Shown here: piece after piece, positions 6,651-7,055 of the stretch
Position numbering within the stretch: position 1 is the stretch's first letter
How the letters are laid out: every line of letters starts with the position of its first letter
Source: Bacteroidales bacterium
GTDB lineage: Bacteria; Bacteroidota; Bacteroidia; Bacteroidales; UBA10428
Direction: 5' to 3'
Assembly (NCBI GenBank): GCA_016938095.1
Contig: JAFGVG010000070.1
Span: 1-7,055, forward strand
DNA: 7,055 nucleotides
Program-made: the position numbers and the translations under genes
Notes under the pieces: generated by a model
Database searches by the model: none
The model's input: only the letters and a program-made list of their open reading frames with translations
Told to the model about the DNA's origin: nothing

Positions 6651-7055
6651 CTATCTTTCCGATTTGAGCTGGTCAGCTATCAGCAATCCAAGCAATGACA
6701 ACAAAAACGCTGAAAATGTGGTAACTATTACAATGATGGAACGCTTTGGAACGGCTTTACGCTCAGCTTTTACTGCTTTGTCAACAATAAAAATCTGTGG
6801 CAATCGTTGTTCCACATTCACTTTGGAAGAAACATACTTTTCCTTGAGTTGTCCCAGACGAATAATTTCCGATTCAAGTTTCTGCGACAATTCACTGTAG
6901 GTCACCTGGTTCCGGTCGGTTTTCTGCAGGGCTTCACTGATCGCCTTCACCTCGTCTGATGCATGCATATATTCCTTTTCCACAATTCTAAAGGCCTGGA
7001 TGGCACGTTCGTGCTGCATGTTATAAATAGTGGAATCGATATAAGCTGCTATTTC
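6651..7055 (-). CDS. Wzz/GNVR polysaccharide chain-length determinant protein, C-terminal fragment
   Basis: The reading frame is open to the right edge, so this is the last 134 residues of a longer protein; the internal ATG at 7019 is not its start. The visible part has a long charged, heptad-like helix (about 13-80), then the GNVR-type segment with LPQIFIVDKAVKAERKAVPKR (85-105 of the fragment). A C-terminal transmembrane helix follows (about 106-128) and a short basic cytoplasmic tail ending KSER. This matches the end of polysaccharide copolymerases (Wzz/PCP), which set chain length together with Wzy in the inner membrane. The protein stops just after the last helix, so a BY-type tyrosine kinase domain is not fused here; if one exists it is encoded elsewhere. 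Two bases separate its TAG stop from the ATG of the Wzy-like gene, implying cotranscription and probably translational coupling. Confidence 0.88.
   Translation of the reverse strand, partial: EIAAYIDSTIYNMQHERAIQAFRIVEKEYMHASDEVKAISEALQKTDRNQVTYSELSQKLESEIIRLGQLKEKYVSSKVNVEQRLPQIFIVDKAVKAERKAVPKRSIIVIVTTFSAFLLSLLGLLIADQLKSER

Noticed and set aside
6651..7019. A 122-codon gene starting at the ATG at 7019
   Set aside because: The frame stays open for 12 more codons to the window edge, and the content matches only the C-terminal part of a Wzz/GNVR protein, so this ATG is an internal methionine.

Overview
The window looks like ordinary chromosome from a member of the Bacteroidota, probably near the Bacteroidales/Marinilabiliales. 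This is inferred from protein character, the absence of Shine-Dalgarno sequences with short A/T-rich leaders before genes, and several upstream matches to the Bacteroidota-type -7 element TAnnTTTG. No RNA gene, CRISPR array, insertion sequence or phage gene is visible. Coding density is high and the gaps are all about 100 bp or less.

Left part (1-941, minus strand): the start of a DJ-1/YajL-family gene, cut by the window edge, and a complete YgjP-like zinc metallopeptidase gene (HELxH motif) upstream of it. A short A/T-rich divergent region (942-1034) separates these from the plus-strand block.

Middle part (1035-5229, plus strand): four codirectional genes. They encode a membrane-anchored periplasmic adaptor of an RND/ABC-type efflux system, the tRNA t6A-modification subunit TsaB (11 bp downstream, so probably cotranscribed), an exported DUF3108 protein, and a GAF-like/SpoIIE PP2C-type phosphatase starting at GTG. 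The last two may have their own promoters.

Right part (5203-7055, minus strand): the C-terminal part of a Wzz/GNVR chain-length determinant protein, cut by the window edge, followed after 2 bp by a Wzy/WaaL-type O-antigen polymerase or ligase. This is probably the downstream end of a surface or exported polysaccharide cluster. The Wzy-like gene runs tail-to-tail into the SpoIIE gene and the two coding regions overlap by 27 bp.

The genes cover several unrelated housekeeping and envelope functions (metalloprotease, efflux adaptor, tRNA modification, signalling phosphatase, polysaccharide assembly). I see no convincing sign of a previously undescribed system; the findings are modest and mainly concern gene boundaries, expression and missing partners.
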